From JACCTH01 sp035281645 (GTDB lineage Bacteria; Actinomycetota; Acidimicrobiia; Spongiisociales; ZC4RG35), in the NCBI GenBank assembly GCA_035281645.1, contig DATEDN010000081.1:3787-67786 (forward strand): a stretch of 64,000 nt of DNA, in the 5' to 3' direction. Made by a program: the position numbers and the translations under genes. How positions within the stretch are numbered: the stretch's first letter is position 1; every line of letters starts with the position of its first letter. Shown one piece after another: positions 33,101 to 40,454 of this stretch. The notes beneath the pieces were generated by a model. It saw only the letters and a program-made list of their open reading frames with translations. It made no database searches and was not told the DNA's origin.

Positions 33101-34540
33101 CGCGAAGAGATCGGATGGATACCGACCCGCCAGCATGTCCAGAGTGGCGTCGAAGACCGGTCGCCCCAGCGTCGAGAAGGGCCGGGCGCGTCGCATGAGG
33201 TCATAGAGATCATCGGCCGTGCGGGGCCCAGTCACCACCGCTGCCACCAGCTGCTGGCTGAGGACGTCGAGGGGATTGTGAGGGATGACGGTCTCTTCGA
33301 TATCGCCCTCCAGCATCTGACGGGCGATGACCACCGAGGTGAGGAGATCGCCTCGGTACTTCGGGAAGATTCGGGCCCGGCTTTCGCCCCCGACATGATG
33401 GCCAGATCGACCAACCCTCTGAAGGCCGGAGGCCACCGACACCGGTGCCTCGACCTGGATCACCAGATCCACCGCACCCATGTCGATGCCGAGTTCGAGG
33501 CTGGAAGTGGCGACGACGGCTCGCAGTTCGCCCCTCTTGAGAGATTCCTCGATCAGGATTCGTTGCTCTCGCGAGACAGAGCCGTGGTGAGCCCGTGAGA
33601 TCTCCTCGCCGGCGAGCTCGTTGATCTGGGCGCAGATCCTTTCCGCCAGCCGGCGGGAATTGGCGAAGACGATTGTCGACCGGTGTTGGCCGATAAGTTC
33701 CAGGATCTCGGGGTAGATGGCGGGCCAAATCGATGGGCTGCGGGAAGCCTCAGGATCGAGCGGGTCGATGGGGGCCGGGGCGCTCATGTCTTCGACCGGA
33801 ACGATCACCTCGAGGTCGAGCGGACGAGGAGCGGGGGCGTCGGCGATCGCAACCGGTCGGGGTTGATAGTCGTCGTCAACGACGGTGCCCCCGCCCAAGA
33901 ACTCGGCGATGGTCTGCAACGGTCGCTGGGTGGCCGAGAGCCCGATTCGTTGCGGGGGCACTTCAGTGAGTTCCTCCAAACGTTCGAGGGAGATGGCGAG
34001 ATGGGCTCCCCGCTTCTGGGAAGCCACCGCGTGGACCTCATCAACAATCACCCAGCGCACCGAGGCCAGGACCTTTCGCGCCTCGGAGGTGAGCAGGAGA
34101 AACAATGACTCCGGAGTCGTGATGAGGATGTCGGGCGGATGTCGAAGCATTCGTTGGCGATCGGCTGCCGGCGTGTCGCCGGTGCGAAGAAAGGTCGATA
34201 ATTCGGGAAGATGGTCCCGCCCGAGACGGGTCGCCGCGTGGCGGATACCGGCCAAAGGAGCCCGCAGGTTCCGGTCGACGTCGTAGGCCAGGGCCTTCAT
34301 CGGAGATATGTAGAGAACCCGACACCGCGTTTGAGGCGGAGGCGGCGGCTCGTGCAGAAGCCGATCGAGTACCCAAAGAAACGCTGCCAGCGTTTTCCCA
34401 CTACCGGTGGGGGCGTGGATCAGGGTGTGAGAACCGGCGGCGATATGCCGCCATCCCTCTTCCTGGGCCAGAGTCGGTCCCGGGAACGAAGCCCTGAACC
34501 AAGCTGCCGTGGCAGGGTGAAAGTGGGTGAGTGGATCCAC
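30182..34540 (-). CDS. lhr: Lhr-family ATP-dependent DNA helicase
   Basis: 1452-residue superfamily-2 helicase, close to the length of mycobacterial Lhr (about 1500). Motif I APTGSGKT lies near residue 44, motif II is the DEVH box (VIVDEVHAV), motif III SAT is in GLSATQRPLQ, and motif VI QRVGRSGH follows. The winged-helix and Lhr-core beta-barrel come next (about residues 450-860), then the large Lhr C-terminal domain. Lhr is a 3'-5' ssDNA translocase induced by damage in mycobacteria. No LexA box is visible here. The GTG start has TAGGGT six bases upstream. It is convergent with corA. Confidence 0.93.
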   Translation of the reverse strand: MDPLTHFHPATAAWFRASFPGPTLAQEEGWRHIAAGSHTLIHAPTGSGKTLAAFLWVLDRLLHEPPPPPQTRCRVLYISPMKALAYDVDRNLRAPLAGIRHAATRLGRDHLPELSTFLRTGDTPAADRQRMLRHPPDILITTPESLFLLLTSEARKVLASVRWVIVDEVHAVASQKRGAHLAISLERLEELTEVPPQRIGLSATQRPLQTIAEFLGGGTVVDDDYQPRPVAIADAPAPRPLDLEVIVPVEDMSAPAPIDPLDPEASRSPSIWPAIYPEILELIGQHRSTIVFANSRRLAERICAQINELAGEEISRAHHGSVSREQRILIEESLKRGELRAVVATSSLELGIDMGAVDLVIQVEAPVSVASGLQRVGRSGHHVGGESRARIFPKYRGDLLTSVVIARQMLEGDIEETVIPHNPLDVLSQQLVAAVVTGPRTADDLYDLMRRARPFSTLGRPVFDATLDMLAGRYPSDLFAELRARVNWDRTDGTITARPGARQLVVANAGTIPDRGLFRVVLPDGSRVGELDEEMVYESRVGDAIVLGASTWRVSEIGPERVEVVPDPGAAGARLPFWKGDVQGRSLATGRRIGRFVREMSRLPDPSGPLMTDYNLDEFAAANLAAYLAEEKEATGLLPTDQTLVLERFRDEIGDWRVTLLSPLGARIHAPWAMALTQKLRSRFGTDVDVIWADDGIAFRFPDSDEVPGLAELTLEPEEVRELLEDHLADTALFGARFREAAGRALLLPRRRPGSRTPLWQQRRRAADLLAVARQFGTFPIMLETYREILTQDFDLPALTEVLSDLRSRKLRMVEVETTHPSPFASSLLFAFVAAFLYEADTPLAERRATALTLDRNLLASLLGEGELRDLISPEVVAMVELELQHLTPERRATSADGVVDLLRDLGPLSKDDIEVRSDLSDFSASFEELAKTGRTVAVRIAGRQCYAAAEDISRLRDGLGIPPPQGSPAAFLQPVPDPLGDLIGRYARTHGPFQPATVASALGLPPAVVENSLRLLAEQGRVLKGSFHRGEGWVDAEVLRRIKRRSLAVLRHEIEPTEPESLGRFTPAWQAAGSKRPARIDVVADVITQLQGYEAAASVWEREILAARVGEAQALLDRLLMDGEVLWAGRGTLGGRDGKLALYRRKDFSQLWFPIEATFADDGAHDALRQFLRSNGASFFYDIYQSVGPSVDGDPSQLLEDLWDLVWAGLVTNDSLAPVRAYTQSRGGQRPPGRRPLASSFPAHAGGRWSLLPLAEPDPTGAATTWANVLLNRYGVITRAHVAAEGIPGGYTRLYPVLSKMEEIGKVRRGYFIEGLGGAQFALPGAVDRLRGVERSQVLGLAATDPANPYGAALPWPEREFRFQRAAGSYVVLGDGNLLAYLDRGGRRLALFTEGMDSYGEIAREVAAIAGRQRRMRIERIDDHPAQSAPFGSALTEWGFVPAPQGLAYRG

Positions 34541-34546
34541 GTCCTC

Positions 34547-34552
34547 ACCCTA
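34547..34552 (-). promoter_or_regulatory. -10 element for leaderless lhr mRNA
   Basis: Minus-strand TAGGGT is followed by GAGGAC and the lhr GTG start, so the start codon lies at +1. GAGGA could alternatively be read as a Shine-Dalgarno, but it is only one base from the GTG, which is too close to work well. Confidence 0.55.
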
Positions 34553-34575
34553 TTCGGGGTGAGTGACAGTATTTC

Positions 34576-35211
34576 TCAGGCCGTGGGAGCCTTCTCGCGG
34601 GTCGGGCGGGTTAGCCGCCTAAGGACCCGGGCCCGCTCCTTCGATCGGTCTCCGGGCTTCGAGGTGGGGACGCCGTCGCGCTCGGAGACGGCGAGGAAGG
34701 CTTCGACCACACCGGGGTCGAATTGGGTACCCGAATTGTTGATGATCTCGGAAATGGCGAAATCGACCGAAAGGGCGGGCTGGTAGGCCCGGTGACTGGT
34801 GATGGCATCGAAGGCATCGGCCACGAGAACGATTCGGGAGAGAACCGGAATTTTGGTGCCGGCCAACCCGAACGGATATCCGAGCCCGTCGTAGCGCTCG
34901 TGGTGATAGAGGATGGCTTCGGATACCCGCCGGTCAAACTTCTCGGCGATCATCGCGTAGCCGATCTCGGGATGCTGGCGCATGTGCTCTCGCTCGAGAT
35001 CGTCGAGGGGGCCGGGTTTGGCCAAGACGCCCGGATCGATGTGGATCTTTCCTACGTCGTGGAGGATTCCGACCAGGCCCAAGCGCTTGACATCATCGCG
35101 GGGAAGCGACATCTCCTTGCCGAGGGCGACAGCGAGGTCGCTGACGCGGTGCACGTGGCCGTAGAGGTCGTCGACCACGCCTTTCATTGCCTTCAGGAGA
35201 CTCTCGTCCAT
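34576..35211 (-). CDS. HD-GYP domain phosphohydrolase
   Basis: 211 residues from ATG 35211 (a TTG eight codons upstream is less likely). The HD-GYP metal-binding set is complete: HVHRVSDLA, ILHDVGKIHID (HD), HPEIGY, ILYHHERYDGLGYPFGLAGTKIP (HHE and GYP-type motif), and DAFDAITSHRAYQPA. This fold degrades cyclic di-GMP or related nucleotides. There is no sensor or receiver domain, so the protein is almost only the catalytic module, followed by a basic tail rich in Arg and Lys. GGGAAGG lies a few bases before the ATG. It is the last gene before lhr on this strand; 35 bases separate them. Confidence 0.87.
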   Translation of the reverse strand: MDESLLKAMKGVVDDLYGHVHRVSDLAVALGKEMSLPRDDVKRLGLVGILHDVGKIHIDPGVLAKPGPLDDLEREHMRQHPEIGYAMIAEKFDRRVSEAILYHHERYDGLGYPFGLAGTKIPVLSRIVLVADAFDAITSHRAYQPALSVDFAISEIINNSGTQFDPGVVEAFLAVSERDGVPTSKPGDRSKERARVLRRLTRPTREKAPTA

Positions 35212-35301
35212 GCCCTTCCCACTCGCTAGGGGCAACAGATTGGGCTAGAGGTCACCCTCCCACCATGGGTCTACGGTATCACCACTCTGAGTGACTAGTC
35301 A

Positions 35302-36069
35302 CTACGGGTTGCGCTTGAGCCCGGCCATCGCCTCGTGATGGGCTTCGGTGTGGTGCGAGATCGCCTGGAGGGCGGCCGAAAACTCGAGAAATCCCGCCAG
35401 ATCCATCGATCGGGCGTGGCGGAGCAAGCGCTTGGCCAACCGAATGGAATGGGCCGGCTTGCCGGCGATCAATCGGGCGAGATCCATCGCCCTTGTCATC
35501 AGATCTTGCGGCTCGGTGACCTCGAGAAGGATCCCCAAGTCCTTCGCCTCCTCCGCTCCTACCGACCGGGCGGTGAAGGCAAGCTCGGCGGCTCGCTGCC
35601 AGCCCACCACTCGGGGTAAAAGCCAGGCGCCTCCGTCGCCGGGGATGATCCCGAGGTCGACAAAAGTATGGGCGAACCGGGCCGACGTCGAGCCCAGCCG
35701 CAGATCGCATCCCATCGCCAGGTCGAAGCCGGCGCCGATGGCGGGGCCGTTCACCGCGGCGATGGTCGCCAGATCGGTTTCGGCCAGGGCTCTGGTCAGC
35801 TGCTGGATGCTGGACCGGTAACCCTCCATGATCTCCTCGGGGCTTCCGGCGAATAGTCCCTCGCGGGCGGCCATGTCCTTTATGTTCCCGCCGGCCGAGA
35901 ATGCAGGACCGGCCCCGGTGATCACGAGCACGCCGACCTCGGCGGGAGGGCTGGCAATGGCAGATATGACTGCATTCAGAGCCTCGGCGCCCGTAATCGC
36001 ATTGCGAGTGTCGGGTTCGTCGAGAGTGAGGGTGGCCACCCGCCCCTCGGCGGTGAGCGACGGAGGCAT
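35302..36069 (-). CDS. Enoyl-CoA hydratase/isomerase (crotonase) family
   Basis: 255-residue crotonase-fold enzyme acting on acyl-CoA thioesters. The oxyanion-hole segments are AFSAGGNIKDM (about residue 60) and VNGPAIGAGFDLAMGCDLRL (about 110). The usual first catalytic-Glu position is not obvious in SARFAHTFVDLGIIPGDGGAWLLPRVVG, which leaves the exact reaction open (hydration, isomerisation or hydrolysis). Its ATG overlaps the stop of the btpA-like gene by one base, and the upstream DinB-like gene is coupled too, giving a three-gene operon. Fatty-acid or amino-acid catabolism is the likely setting. Confidence 0.85.
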   Translation of the reverse strand: MPPSLTAEGRVATLTLDEPDTRNAITGAEALNAVISAIASPPAEVGVLVITGAGPAFSAGGNIKDMAAREGLFAGSPEEIMEGYRSSIQQLTRALAETDLATIAAVNGPAIGAGFDLAMGCDLRLGSTSARFAHTFVDLGIIPGDGGAWLLPRVVGWQRAAELAFTARSVGAEEAKDLGILLEVTEPQDLMTRAMDLARLIAGKPAHSIRLAKRLLRHARSMDLAGFLEFSAALQAISHHTEAHHEAMAGLKRNP

Positions 36070-36866
36070 CAGGGTTGGAGCCAGCCCACCTCGCGGGCGG
36101 CGGCGACAAAACCTCGAGCCGAGTCGAGATCGATCTCTCCCTCGGGTCTTCCGCCCACCTTGAGCGATGAGCCGACGATGGCGCCGTTGGCCACTTTCGC
36201 CAACTCGGCCAGGTTTCCGGCCGTGGCCCCCGATCCCACCAGGATCGGTGCCTCCGGCACCGCCATCCGCAGCTCGCGGGCCAGGTCGAGGTCAGGGGCC
36301 GAACCGGTGCCGGTCCCGGAGACGACAAGAGCGTCGGCGCCTGCCCGCTCCCAGGTGTCGGCTCCAGCCTGGGCGATGTGGCCTCCCGGTGGAGGTGTGG
36401 CATGTTTGACGAACACGTCCGCCAGGATCCCCACCCCTGGACACCAGTCCTTTCGCACCCTCGCCACCTCCGCGGCCTGTCCGGTGATGGGACCCTGGTC
36501 GGTATACATGAGGCCCGAGAGAACGTTCACCCTGATCCAGCCGGCACCGGTGGCAGCCGCGATTCCGAGGGCGGAGATGGCATCGTTGCGGAGCACGTTC
36601 ACACCCACCTCGAGGCCGGTCTCGTCCTTGACGCGGGCAACGACCCTTGTGAGGGCGGCAACCGTGACGGGCGGAACTCCAACGGCAAAGAACGGGGCGT
36701 CGCCGTAGTTCTCGATCATCAGCGCCGGGAAACCCGCCTCCGCCAACCTCGAGGCGTCCTTTAACGCCCGCGCCAGAACCGCATCCATCCCGGTGTCACT
36801 TCGGAATCGAGGGGCTCCTGGGAGGGGGGAAACATGCACCATCCCAAACAGGGATGGAAGCCTCAT
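36069..36866 (-). CDS. BtpA/SgcQ-family TIM-barrel protein
   Basis: 265 residues of the BtpA family: GMVHVSPLPGAPRF start, ALMIENYGDAPFF, GVNVLRND, WIRVNVLSGLMYTDQGPITG, VVSGTGTGSAPDLDLA and PILVGSGATAGNLAELAKVANGAIVGSSLK. BtpA was described as affecting photosystem I accumulation in cyanobacteria, but the family is broad and its chemistry is unknown; the fold is a phosphate-binding TIM barrel. ATGA overlap with the upstream DinB-like gene and TGATG overlap with the crotonase gene show tight coupling. Its task in this heterotrophic setting cannot be read from the sequence. Confidence 0.85.
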   Translation of the reverse strand: MRLPSLFGMVHVSPLPGAPRFRSDTGMDAVLARALKDASRLAEAGFPALMIENYGDAPFFAVGVPPVTVAALTRVVARVKDETGLEVGVNVLRNDAISALGIAAATGAGWIRVNVLSGLMYTDQGPITGQAAEVARVRKDWCPGVGILADVFVKHATPPPGGHIAQAGADTWERAGADALVVSGTGTGSAPDLDLARELRMAVPEAPILVGSGATAGNLAELAKVANGAIVGSSLKVGGRPEGEIDLDSARGFVAAAREVGWLQP

Positions 36867-37597
36867 AGATAGGCGCGAACCACGTCCAGGGCTGTCTCGG
36901 CCACGTCACCGGTGGCCTTCAAATTCTTGGCGTCCTTGCGCTTGATCCTTCGCACCGAGAGTCGGGCCCATTCGCCGGCCGGGCCTTTGATGACTTGGTC
37001 AGTGTCGTCGGGCCCGTAGACCCACTTGGCATAGCCGGGGCCCATGACCTCCACTCGAACGGGTGAATAGTCCATGTCAGCGATCTTGAACGCATAGGGC
37101 AGGGTCTTCCAGCCGAGGAAGCAGATGTGGCGGAGCCGCGCCGTGTCCTCGACCTGGGCCTTCATCGCGTTGTAGATGTCGAGCCCGTGCGCCCAGTTCT
37201 CCATCAACCTCATCGTGGCGAACGTTCTCGCGCTCATATCCCCCGAGATCCATTCGATGCGCTGCTCGGCCGACATATGCGAGAGGGGCTCGACGACCTT
37301 GGCCCGACCTCCCCGCCACCACTCGATCACGTCCTGGTAACGCATCTTGCGGCCCTTCTTGACCGCTTCCTGACGGAGCGCATCCAGGTCGGGAGCACTG
37401 CGATAGATCTCGATACGGTTCCCGCCATTGAGAGCGTCGGCAGCCAATTCTGCGGAATCGGCGAGATGACTGATGGTGTCCCTGATCGACCAACCCTTGG
37501 CTGGGGTCGGCCTTTCCCAGTCCTTCTGAGTGATCCTTTGCAGGAACTGGTCGAGAAACTGCTGCTCAGCTACTAGGTCTGAGAGGAGTTCGCGCAC
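36863..37597 (-). CDS. DinB-like/TIGR03084 family protein
   Basis: 244 residues from GTG 37597. The frame continues 17 codons upstream, but TACCAT exactly six bases before this GTG and the family start (VRELLSDLVAEQQFLDQFL) favour it. The N-terminal four-helix bundle resembles maleylpyruvate-isomerase/DinB metal-binding domains (WSIRDTISHLADSAELA with His, and MENWAHGLDIYNAM with His). That suggests a divalent-metal site and possibly thiol-dependent chemistry. The C-terminal part resembles the sterol-carrier-like TIGR03084 tail (VYGPDDTDQVIKGPAGEWARL). It heads an operon with the btpA-like and crotonase genes. Substrate unknown. Confidence 0.78.
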   Translation of the reverse strand: MRELLSDLVAEQQFLDQFLQRITQKDWERPTPAKGWSIRDTISHLADSAELAADALNGGNRIEIYRSAPDLDALRQEAVKKGRKMRYQDVIEWWRGGRAKVVEPLSHMSAEQRIEWISGDMSARTFATMRLMENWAHGLDIYNAMKAQVEDTARLRHICFLGWKTLPYAFKIADMDYSPVRVEVMGPGYAKWVYGPDDTDQVIKGPAGEWARLSVRRIKRKDAKNLKATGDVAETALDVVRAYL

Positions 37598-37603
37598 TCC
37601 GCC

Positions 37604-37609
37604 ATGGTA
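37604..37609 (-). promoter_or_regulatory. -10 element for the DinB-like operon
   Basis: Minus-strand TACCAT, six bases, then the GTG at 37597. This fixes the start of the three-gene operon and predicts a leaderless first cistron. Confidence 0.55.
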
Positions 37610-37667
37610 GTCGCTTCCAACAAACAAGATTCCGGGGCCGAGCTCCAACCCGGGCCACGAAACCTCG

Positions 37668-38753
37668 CTACCACGGCCTTTCTGCCTGTTCCTCCTGGAA
37701 GGGGGCCGGTGGCGCGACCCGGTCAGGAGTGGAGACCAACGTGTTGAGGTGGTCGATCAGGAGTCGCAGCCGCCCGTAGCTCCGGCGGTCGAAGTTGAGG
37801 ACTAGTCGCTCCTGGTCGAGAGCATCTGCATCCTTTTCCTCGGCGGCTGACGGTTCCGTTTTCTCGATGCTCCCGGAGGCAAGGATGTCGGCGAACTCGC
37901 GGTTGATCTCGTCGAGGACGGTTCCTTCCGGGGCCTGCTTCATCCGCAGCACGAGCTTTCCTTCCACATAACGCTGGGAGTGAAAGTTCGAATAGAAGGC
38001 GTGGATCGTGGCGGCGGCGTCGTTGGCGTCGCCGGTGACCTCGAAGAGGTTCATATCGGCAGGGGAAATGAGACCCTTTGCCACCAGTGTCGTCGAGAAG
38101 AACTCGAGCAAGGGGGGCCAGTAGCCGGTTCCTGGTGCCTCGATCAGCACGATCGGATGCATGTCGCTCTTCCCGGTCTGAATGAGCGTCAGCAGCTCGA
38201 ACGTTTCGTCGAGGGTCCCGAAGCCGCCCGGGAAGAGGGCGAAGGCATGGGACTCCTTGATAAAGGTGAGCTTGCGGGTAAAGAAGTACTTGAAATTGAT
38301 GTTGCGCTGGGGATCGATGTAGCCCACCGGATCGGGCTCGAAGGGGAGGCGGATGTTTACCCCGTATGAGTGATCGAGACCCGCGCCTTTGCTCCCGGCG
38401 GCCATGATTCCCGGGCCTGCTCCGGTGATCACTCCCCAGCCTTTCTCCGCCATCAGCCCGGCGAAACGTTCGGCGAGCTGAAAGTTGGGATCGGACTCGG
38501 CCAGTCGGGCGCTTCCAAAGATCGTCACCTTGGGCTCTTGGTGTCGGGCGAATACCGCCATCGAGTAGCGCATCTCCTTGAGCGCGGTGTTGACCATCTT
38601 CAGGTCACCGCGCTCGGCCTTGTCTCGATGCAGTTTGATGACCGTCGTCAGGAGCTCGGCAATGAGATCCTGGTTGCCGCCATCGCCCGCGTCGATGATG
38701 AGCTGGCGGATTTGCTCGTCGAGGGAGGGCTGGCCGGTCTGGTAGGGCTTCAC
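37668..38753 (-). CDS. LOG family protein (TIGR00730-like)
   Basis: 361 residues from GTG 38753, with TACGGT seven bases ahead. The core is a Rossmann-like LOG domain: VTIFGSAR, GWGVITGAGPGIMAAGSKGA, then the diagnostic PGGFGTLDETFELLTLIQ. The motif is shared by cytokinin-activating phosphoribohydrolases and formerly annotated lysine decarboxylases. The C-terminal 120 residues (EGKLVLRMKQAPEG ... RSYGRLRLLIDHLNTL) are an extension typical of the long bacterial group. It probably hydrolyses a nucleoside 5'-monophosphate-type substrate in the cytoplasm. Divergent from the first GTPase gene, with 57 bases between starts. Confidence 0.85.
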   Translation of the reverse strand: MKPYQTGQPSLDEQIRQLIIDAGDGGNQDLIAELLTTVIKLHRDKAERGDLKMVNTALKEMRYSMAVFARHQEPKVTIFGSARLAESDPNFQLAERFAGLMAEKGWGVITGAGPGIMAAGSKGAGLDHSYGVNIRLPFEPDPVGYIDPQRNINFKYFFTRKLTFIKESHAFALFPGGFGTLDETFELLTLIQTGKSDMHPIVLIEAPGTGYWPPLLEFFSTTLVAKGLISPADMNLFEVTGDANDAAATIHAFYSNFHSQRYVEGKLVLRMKQAPEGTVLDEINREFADILASGSIEKTEPSAAEEKDADALDQERLVLNFDRRSYGRLRLLIDHLNTLVSTPDRVAPPAPFQEEQAERPW

Positions 38754-38810
38754 CCGGCCAACCGTAGCCAACAAACGAATTTCCCGGTCGAGGCTGTCAC
38801 ACTTGCCTCG

Positions 38811-40454
38811 ATGCTGCACCAAGTGCTGGAGGATTTATCTGCTGCCTTGGCCCGCCGGGCATCGTCGGCCCCGACCAGGGAGTCGCGGGAACAGGCAGAA
38901 AGGCTCCGCACCCACGTCGAAAGCTATCTCTTGCCCAGGGCATCGGATCTGGCGGCCCCGCTCTTCGTGGTCATTCTCGGCTCGACCGGCTCCGGTAAGT
39001 CTTCGCTCTTCAATGCGCTGGCGCGGCGAGCGGTGAGTCCTTCGGGATTGCTTCGCCCCACCACCCGCCGGCCAGTGGCTCTCGCCCATCCCGAGGACCG
39101 CATCGAAATCCACCCGAACCTTCTCGTCCAAAACGACGGCTCGGCCCCAAAGGGGTTGGTCATTGTCGACTCTCCCGACTTCGACAGCGTTGAGCAACAC
39201 AACCGCCAACTGGCGCTCGACCTACTCGAAAAGGCCGATCTGGTCATCTTCGTCACCACCGTTACCCGCTACGCCGATCAGGTGCCTTGGCTGGTGCTTG
39301 ATCGGGCCCACCAGCGCGGCGTCCCTCTCCTCATGATCATCAATCGGATGCCGATCGATACCGATGAACAGGCCGAAGTCCTAGCCGACTTCCGGGCCTT
39401 GCTAAAGCGTGGTGGTCTCGACAGCCAGGGGGCATTTGGGGATCTGGTGGTGGTCTCAGTTGCCGAGGGGGCCATCGACCCTGGGCGCGACGCCCTCGCC
39501 GTCGAGGCGATTTCGCCGATCATGGGTGCAATCGAAAAGCTTCGCCAAGACGACACCGCTCGCCGGGCCATTGCCCGCCGCAGCCTTGTCACCGCGCTCG
39601 AGAGCCTCCCCAGTGGCGTCGAGGAAATTGCCGACGACACCGAGAGGGATCAACAAGCAACCATGTCACTTCTCGAGGAAGTAGACGGGGCGTACGAGCG
39701 AGGGCTGCGGAGACTCCTCGACGAAGTGGAGAGCGGGGACTTCCTCCGCTCGGAGGTGCTCCAGCAATGGCTCGATTTCGTCCGCGCCGGCCCGCTGGCC
39801 CGACTTCTGGCCGAGGGGGTCGGGAAAATCGCCGCCTCCATCCGGAACCTCTTCCGCACTCAACCCCCACCGCCAGCCCCTCCCATTCGAGAGGCCGCAT
39901 TCTCGGATCTGGTCGCCTCCGCGCGCAGACATGCCGACGATGCAGCCCGCCGGGTCTCTTCGACCTGGTCCGCCGACCCTCTCGGGGAACGATCCCTGGC
40001 CGGTCGGCCCGAGCTCATGGCCGCCAGCGATGACTTCGACGAGCGGCTGCGCCAGTCGCTCTCCTCCTGGGGTGAAGCCATCGGGAGCGAGATCGCAACC
40101 CTGGGCCAGCAGCGCAAGGCCTGGGCCCAAGCCGCATCGGTGGGGCTCAATGTGCTCGGGACCAGTGCGATGATCGCAGTTTTCGTCCATACCGGGGGGC
40201 TAACCGGGACCGAGGTCGGAATTGGCGCTGCCACCGCCTTCCTCAACCAAAAGCTTCTGGAAGCCATTTTCGGCGAGGCGAATGTGGCTGCCTTCGTCAA
40301 ACGGGCGCGGGGCCGGCTCACCGATTTACTGAGCGAGGCTTTTCACCGCGATCGGGCGCGTTTCACTGATGCCGTCGGGCCGGTGGAAAAGGACCTCGCC
40401 GCCACGCTTCGGGGGCTGGCCGGTCAGGCCCGGGCCGGGGCGACGTCGCTTTGA
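38811..40454 (+). CDS. Dynamin-like GTPase, first of a tandem pair
   Basis: 547 residues from ATG 38811; the frame is open far upstream but that part is antisense to the LOG gene. The G domain has G1 GSTGSGKSSLFN (about residue 60), a Thr-rich G2 (LLRPTTRRPVAL), G3 DSPDFDS, and a divergent G4, INRM, where NKxD is expected. A long helical region follows, with a basic amphipathic stretch (LAEGVGKIAASIRNLFRTQPP) and a hydrophobic segment (AASVGLNVLGTSAMIAVFVHTGG). The stop overlaps the next GTPase gene by TTGA. Paired GTPases of this sort remodel membranes in other actinobacteria; that role is inferred. Confidence 0.82.
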   Translation: MLHQVLEDLSAALARRASSAPTRESREQAERLRTHVESYLLPRASDLAAPLFVVILGSTGSGKSSLFNALARRAVSPSGLLRPTTRRPVALAHPEDRIEIHPNLLVQNDGSAPKGLVIVDSPDFDSVEQHNRQLALDLLEKADLVIFVTTVTRYADQVPWLVLDRAHQRGVPLLMIINRMPIDTDEQAEVLADFRALLKRGGLDSQGAFGDLVVVSVAEGAIDPGRDALAVEAISPIMGAIEKLRQDDTARRAIARRSLVTALESLPSGVEEIADDTERDQQATMSLLEEVDGAYERGLRRLLDEVESGDFLRSEVLQQWLDFVRAGPLARLLAEGVGKIAASIRNLFRTQPPPPAPPIREAAFSDLVASARRHADDAARRVSSTWSADPLGERSLAGRPELMAASDDFDERLRQSLSSWGEAIGSEIATLGQQRKAWAQAASVGLNVLGTSAMIAVFVHTGGLTGTEVGIGAATAFLNQKLLEAIFGEANVAAFVKRARGRLTDLLSEAFHRDRARFTDAVGPVEKDLAATLRGLAGQARAGATSL